This document shows, one piece after another, positions 5,904-5,947 of a DNA stretch of 5,947 nucleotides. The stretch's first letter is position 1, and every line of letters starts with the position of its first letter. The notes beneath the pieces are model-generated. The model was not told where the DNA came from. It ran no database searches and saw only the letters and a program-made list of their open reading frames with translations. The position numbers were made by a program, and so were the translations under genes. Origin of the DNA: Victivallales bacterium (GTDB lineage: Bacteria > Verrucomicrobiota > Lentisphaeria > Oligosphaerales > Lenti-02). Location: contig JABGQJ010000497.1 of assembly GCA_018648945.1 (NCBI GenBank), forward strand, positions 1 to 5,947, read 5' to 3'.

Positions 5904-5931
5904 CGGCTGGAGGGTCTTCGGGTCCTAGCCG
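5904..5931 (+). other. UUCG-capped RNA hairpin
   Basis: CGGCT (5904-5908) pairs with AGCCG (5927-5931), then after a GG bulge AGGGTC (5911-5916) pairs with GGTCCT (5921-5926) with two G-U pairs, closed by a C(UUCG)G tetraloop (5916-5921). That gives 11 pairs. The very stable UUCG loop exists only in plus-strand RNA, which suggests rightward transcription. No T-run follows (GAAGAGAGAAC), so it is not a normal intrinsic terminator. Confidence 0.5.
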
Positions 5932-5947
5932 AAGAGAGAACGTAGAC

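Larger units (their letters stand above)
5648..5947. other. 300-bp region without a convincing gene
   Basis: Reading frames here (a 73-codon frame on +, a 68-codon frame on -, and a 38-codon ATG frame from 5829) are Arg/Pro/Ser-rich, lack good Shine-Dalgarno sites and show no family motif, so I call none of them. The region holds an inverted repeat after the epimerase, a candidate promoter, and several possible RNA stems that become dense near the right edge. It may be the leader of a gene beyond the window or an untranslated RNA. Confidence 0.5.

Noticed and set aside
1..5947. CRISPR array, tRNA, rRNA, transposase or defence genes
   Set aside because: I saw no regularly spaced repeats, no cloverleaf or rRNA-like sequence, and no transposase, nuclease or toxin motifs in any confident frame.

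Overview
The window is GC-rich bacterial DNA with tightly packed genes and strong G/C bias at third codon positions. An ARSK-type sulfatase next to a stand-alone sugar isomerase/epimerase suggests a glycan-degrading bacterium, perhaps of the PVC group (Planctomycetota, Verrucomicrobiota, Lentisphaerota or Kiritimatiellota). That is inference from gene content; there is no rRNA or other marker gene here to fix the taxon.

Layout: (1) 1-141, + strand, the last 46 codons of an unrecognised gene that starts before the window. (2) A minus-strand run read from about 3328 down to 245: an RlmI-like SAM methyltransferase lacking a PUA domain, an RluA-type pseudouridine synthase coupled to it by a TGATG stop/start overlap, and, 58 bp further on, a 493-aa formylglycine sulfatase closely resembling animal arylsulfatase K (glucuronate-2-sulfatase) but without a signal peptide. 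(3) A 111-bp divergent control region (3329-3439). (4) A plus-strand pair: a 433-aa NCS2 nucleobase-type permease and, 66 bp downstream, a 279-aa TIM-barrel sugar isomerase/epimerase with its four metal ligands intact. (5) 5648-5947, 300 bp without a convincing gene, holding an inverted repeat, a candidate promoter and a UUCG-capped hairpin.

The two RNA-modification genes probably form one translationally coupled unit; the sulfatase may be a third member or may use its own weak promoter overlapping the pseudouridine synthase stop codon. The permease and epimerase probably form a separate uptake/catabolism unit. Nothing in the window directly links the sulfatase to that pair beyond proximity.

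The most notable non-gene signal is a 52-bp direct repeat (39/52 identical, 32/37 in its core) with a hairpin, present just downstream of the sulfatase (150-201) and just upstream of it (1785-1836). The upstream copy encodes the last 16 residues and the stop codon of the pseudouridine synthase. It looks like an interspersed palindromic repeat or the scar of a duplication or insertion that brought in the sulfatase. I see no CRISPR array, tRNA, rRNA, transposase or defence system. No clearly new multi-gene system is evident; the repeat, the cytosolic ARSK-like sulfatase, the altered permease motif and the 3' intergenic structure are the points worth checking.
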